DNA of 64,000 bases from Ignavibacteriaceae bacterium. GTDB lineage: Bacteria > Bacteroidota > Ignavibacteria > Ignavibacteriales > Ignavibacteriaceae. The notes beneath the pieces are model-generated. The model made no database searches and was not told where the DNA came from. It saw only the letters and a program-made list of their open reading frames with translations. This document shows, in pieces, positions 62,182 through 64,000 of the stretch. The stretch is taken from contig JALNZG010000011.1 in the NCBI GenBank assembly GCA_023229425.1, positions 1-64,000 on the forward strand. The letters are read 5' to 3'. Position 1 is the first letter of the stretch. Each line of letters starts with the position of its first letter. Both the position numbers and the translations under genes were made by a program.

Positions 62182-64000
62182 ATGAAAAAATGGATTCAAT
62201 TAAGTTTAACTGTTTGCACCTTAGTTTTCAGCACTAACAGTTTCGCCGGTGTAAAAGTTATCGCTCATCGCGGCGGCTCTTATCTCGCTCCGGAAAATAC
62301 GGCAGCGGCATGGAAGAAGGCTGTTGCATTAAAGGCTGATTTTTTTGAATTAGATATTCTGCTTTCGAGCGATGACTCGTTAATGATCATGCATGATGAT
62401 ACAGTTAACCGGACCACGAACGGATCGGGAACTGTAAGCGCTATGACCTACGCGCAACTACGTGCATTGGATGCCGGAAGTAAATTTAACACCAGTTTTG
62501 CCGGAGAAAAAATCCCAACTTTTTCTGAAGCATTATACATCGCTAAAACTGATCCCAACAATATTGGAATAGTTGCAGAAATTAAATCTACAAATGCCAC
62601 TGCTGTAGCAAAAGTAGTTAAAATGATTCAAGACTATGGTATGCAAACGAGGGTTATTGTTTCAAGTTTTAATCTTTCCCAATTATCTCAAGTAAAGACC
62701 CTGGACCCTACAATGAAAGTTCAACTTTTTGGTACAATCACCAATTTTAATATTGATCAAGTTGCAAATATTGGCGGTGAATGGGTTGGAAGCGGCGGAA
62801 CTACTACCCAAGCGATCATTGATTATGCACATTCAAAAAACGTTCTTTACAATGCATGGACTATTAATAGTGCGAACGCAATGTTCCCGTTGATTAAAAC
62901 TACTATTGTCGATGGTATTACAACTGACGCACCCGATGTGTTAATTGCCCTGGCGGATGACACGCCACCCACTGATGTTGTCTTAAATGTTCCAGTGATT
63001 TCAGTTACTAAAGTAACCCTTACCTGGCAGGCAGCAATTGATGAACAGAGCGGTGTCACTAATTATCTTATCTATCGTGATGGAGTTTCTTCTCCAACAA
63101 CACTGCTTGCAACAGTAGGGAAGATTACGGAATATGTGGAAGAAACTTATTCGGAAAATCAAACATTCTTCTATAGAGTAAAAGCAAGGAACACCGCCGG
63201 AATTTTAAGCGTCAATTACAGTAACGAAGTTTCTGCCTCCACCGGAGCTGATGTAAACAAGCCGGAAGTTTCCTACGTCTCATCCGGCAATGATTCCTCA
63301 ACGGTATTTGTTGAATTTAGTGAAAGAGTAGACAAGACAACTGCTGAGACAATGGCAAATTATGCCGTTGATAAATCAGTTGAGGTAGTAAGCGCAAAAT
63401 TGGCTCTGGATCAAAGACAAGTTATACTTACAACTTCACCACTGGTTGATACAACTTATACGTTAACTGTTAAGAATGTTAAGGACAAAGCAATAACTCC
63501 AAATACAATTTTGGAGAGTTCACCAATCTTCCGGCACCAAAATCTTTCTGCAAACATCGTTGCCTCTTACAGTTTGGAAGAGATAAAAGTAGTTGGGACC
63601 GATTCCCTTATAGTGGATGCCTCTGCAAATGCCAATAACGGTGTTGCTAAAAATGGTCCTGCCATTTCAGAAGGATATCTTGGCAACGCGCTGAAATTTG
63701 ATGGAGTTGATGATTATGTGCAATTTCAAGTATCTTCTTCATTTGATCTCCCGGGCGGAGTAGTTTCTCTTTCCGTTTGGACAGTTTTAAATTATTTACC
63801 TGCTGATCTTCCCGCAACTTTTGGTCCTATCTTCGATTCTGAAACTGATAATTATGTTATCTATGAAGATAAAGGAAATAATCAATTGCGATTTAAAGCG
63901 GCTACATCTGGTGGAGCCGCAAGACCGGGAATCAATGCTGCAGATCTTAAAACCGGCGAATGGCTGCATATCGTTGGTGTTTATGATGGAACAAACGCGA
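62182..64000 (+). CDS. Secreted glycerophosphodiester phosphodiesterase with Fn3 and LamG domains (partial)
   Basis: An ORF that starts at 62182 (ATG, GGAGAATAC upstream) and runs out of the window, so at least 606 codons. The signal peptide is about 1-22 (VFSTNSFAG). The GDPD domain (about 24-250) shows IAHRGGSYLAPENT, FELDILLSSDD, HDDTVNRTTNG, and the late VLYNAWTIN and VDGITTDAP, so the catalytic His and acidic residues are present. It hydrolyses glycerophosphodiesters to glycerol-3-phosphate and an alcohol. An Fn3 domain (about 255-350), an Ig-like CHU/Big-type domain (about 355-450), and a LamG/concanavalin domain (from about 460, with ALKFDGVDDYVQF) follow. A T9SS sorting domain may lie beyond the window end. 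Confidence 0.85.
   Translation, partial: MKKWIQLSLTVCTLVFSTNSFAGVKVIAHRGGSYLAPENTAAAWKKAVALKADFFELDILLSSDDSLMIMHDDTVNRTTNGSGTVSAMTYAQLRALDAGSKFNTSFAGEKIPTFSEALYIAKTDPNNIGIVAEIKSTNATAVAKVVKMIQDYGMQTRVIVSSFNLSQLSQVKTLDPTMKVQLFGTITNFNIDQVANIGGEWVGSGGTTTQAIIDYAHSKNVLYNAWTINSANAMFPLIKTTIVDGITTDAPDVLIALADDTPPTDVVLNVPVISVTKVTLTWQAAIDEQSGVTNYLIYRDGVSSPTTLLATVGKITEYVEETYSENQTFFYRVKARNTAGILSVNYSNEVSASTGADVNKPEVSYVSSGNDSSTVFVEFSERVDKTTAETMANYAVDKSVEVVSAKLALDQRQVILTTSPLVDTTYTLTVKNVKDKAITPNTILESSPIFRHQNLSANIVASYSLEEIKVVGTDSLIVDASANANNGVAKNGPAISEGYLGNALKFDGVDDYVQFQVSSSFDLPGGVVSLSVWTVLNYLPADLPATFGPIFDSETDNYVIYEDKGNNQLRFKAATSGGAARPGINAADLKTGEWLHIVGVYDGTNA

Overview
The window looks like chromosomal DNA of a free-living, AT-rich Gram-negative bacterium of the Bacteroidota/Ignavibacteriota side of the FCB group, most likely an ignavibacterial lineage. 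The main evidence is three secreted proteins that end in the type IX secretion (T9SS) type A sorting domain with the N-Y-P-N-P-F-N-P signature (genes ending at 8343, 17310 and 35835). Many lipoproteins and signal peptides, often weak Shine-Dalgarno sequences and large modular secreted proteins fit. The lineage is inferred from protein style, not from a marker gene.

Layout. 1-1579: a small putative membrane protein and a DUF4143-type AAA ATPase with an inverted repeat just before its start codon. 1941-7612: glycan-degrading genes (GH5 endoglucanase-like, an (alpha/alpha)6 trehalase/GH63-like glycosidase, a GH3 beta-glucosidase with a PA14 insert) with a REP-like nest of palindromes between them. 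7719-24008 (minus strand): a TPR lipoprotein and two giant T9SS cargo proteins of about 2900 and 2232 residues. They are built from S-P-N-G-G-E Ig-like repeats, LamG domains, a seven-fold VCBS/FG-GAP array and a shared module of about 120 residues. 24450-28641: RecQ helicase and a SurA-like periplasmic prolyl isomerase. 28871-35835: a membrane-anchored solute-binding protein, a histidine kinase, a sigma-54 response regulator and, behind a good -24/-12 promoter, a secreted GH2 enzyme. 35997-48152: four large sensor kinases, two of them with a periplasmic CXXCH haem-c motif, and a remnant of a response regulator. 48655-53112: an endonuclease/exonuclease/phosphatase-fold protein, then an ArsR-rhodanese regulator with a candidate operator, a sulfide:quinone oxidoreductase-like flavoprotein, a methyltransferase, DsrE and DUF302 proteins. 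61906-53204 (minus strand): a heavy-metal efflux operon (small Cys/His protein, TolC, adaptor, HME-RND pump, PII protein, Spy/CpxP-like protein, UreH/NicO-like membrane protein, CDF transporter). 62182-64000: a secreted glycerophosphodiesterase with Fn3 and LamG domains, cut by the window end.

Working together (inference). The SBP-kinase-sigma-54 regulator cassette probably senses an extracytoplasmic, perhaps sugar-like, ligand and switches on the GH2 enzyme. The GH5/GH63-like/GH3 genes would complete a glycan degradation theme. The convergent sulfur and metal operons look like a stress-defence island against sulfide/persulfide and transition metals. Intergenic regions carry several families of short palindromes, and there are at least two gene remnants (a response regulator start and a CDF transporter piece). 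No tRNA, rRNA, CRISPR array, insertion sequence or prophage was seen.
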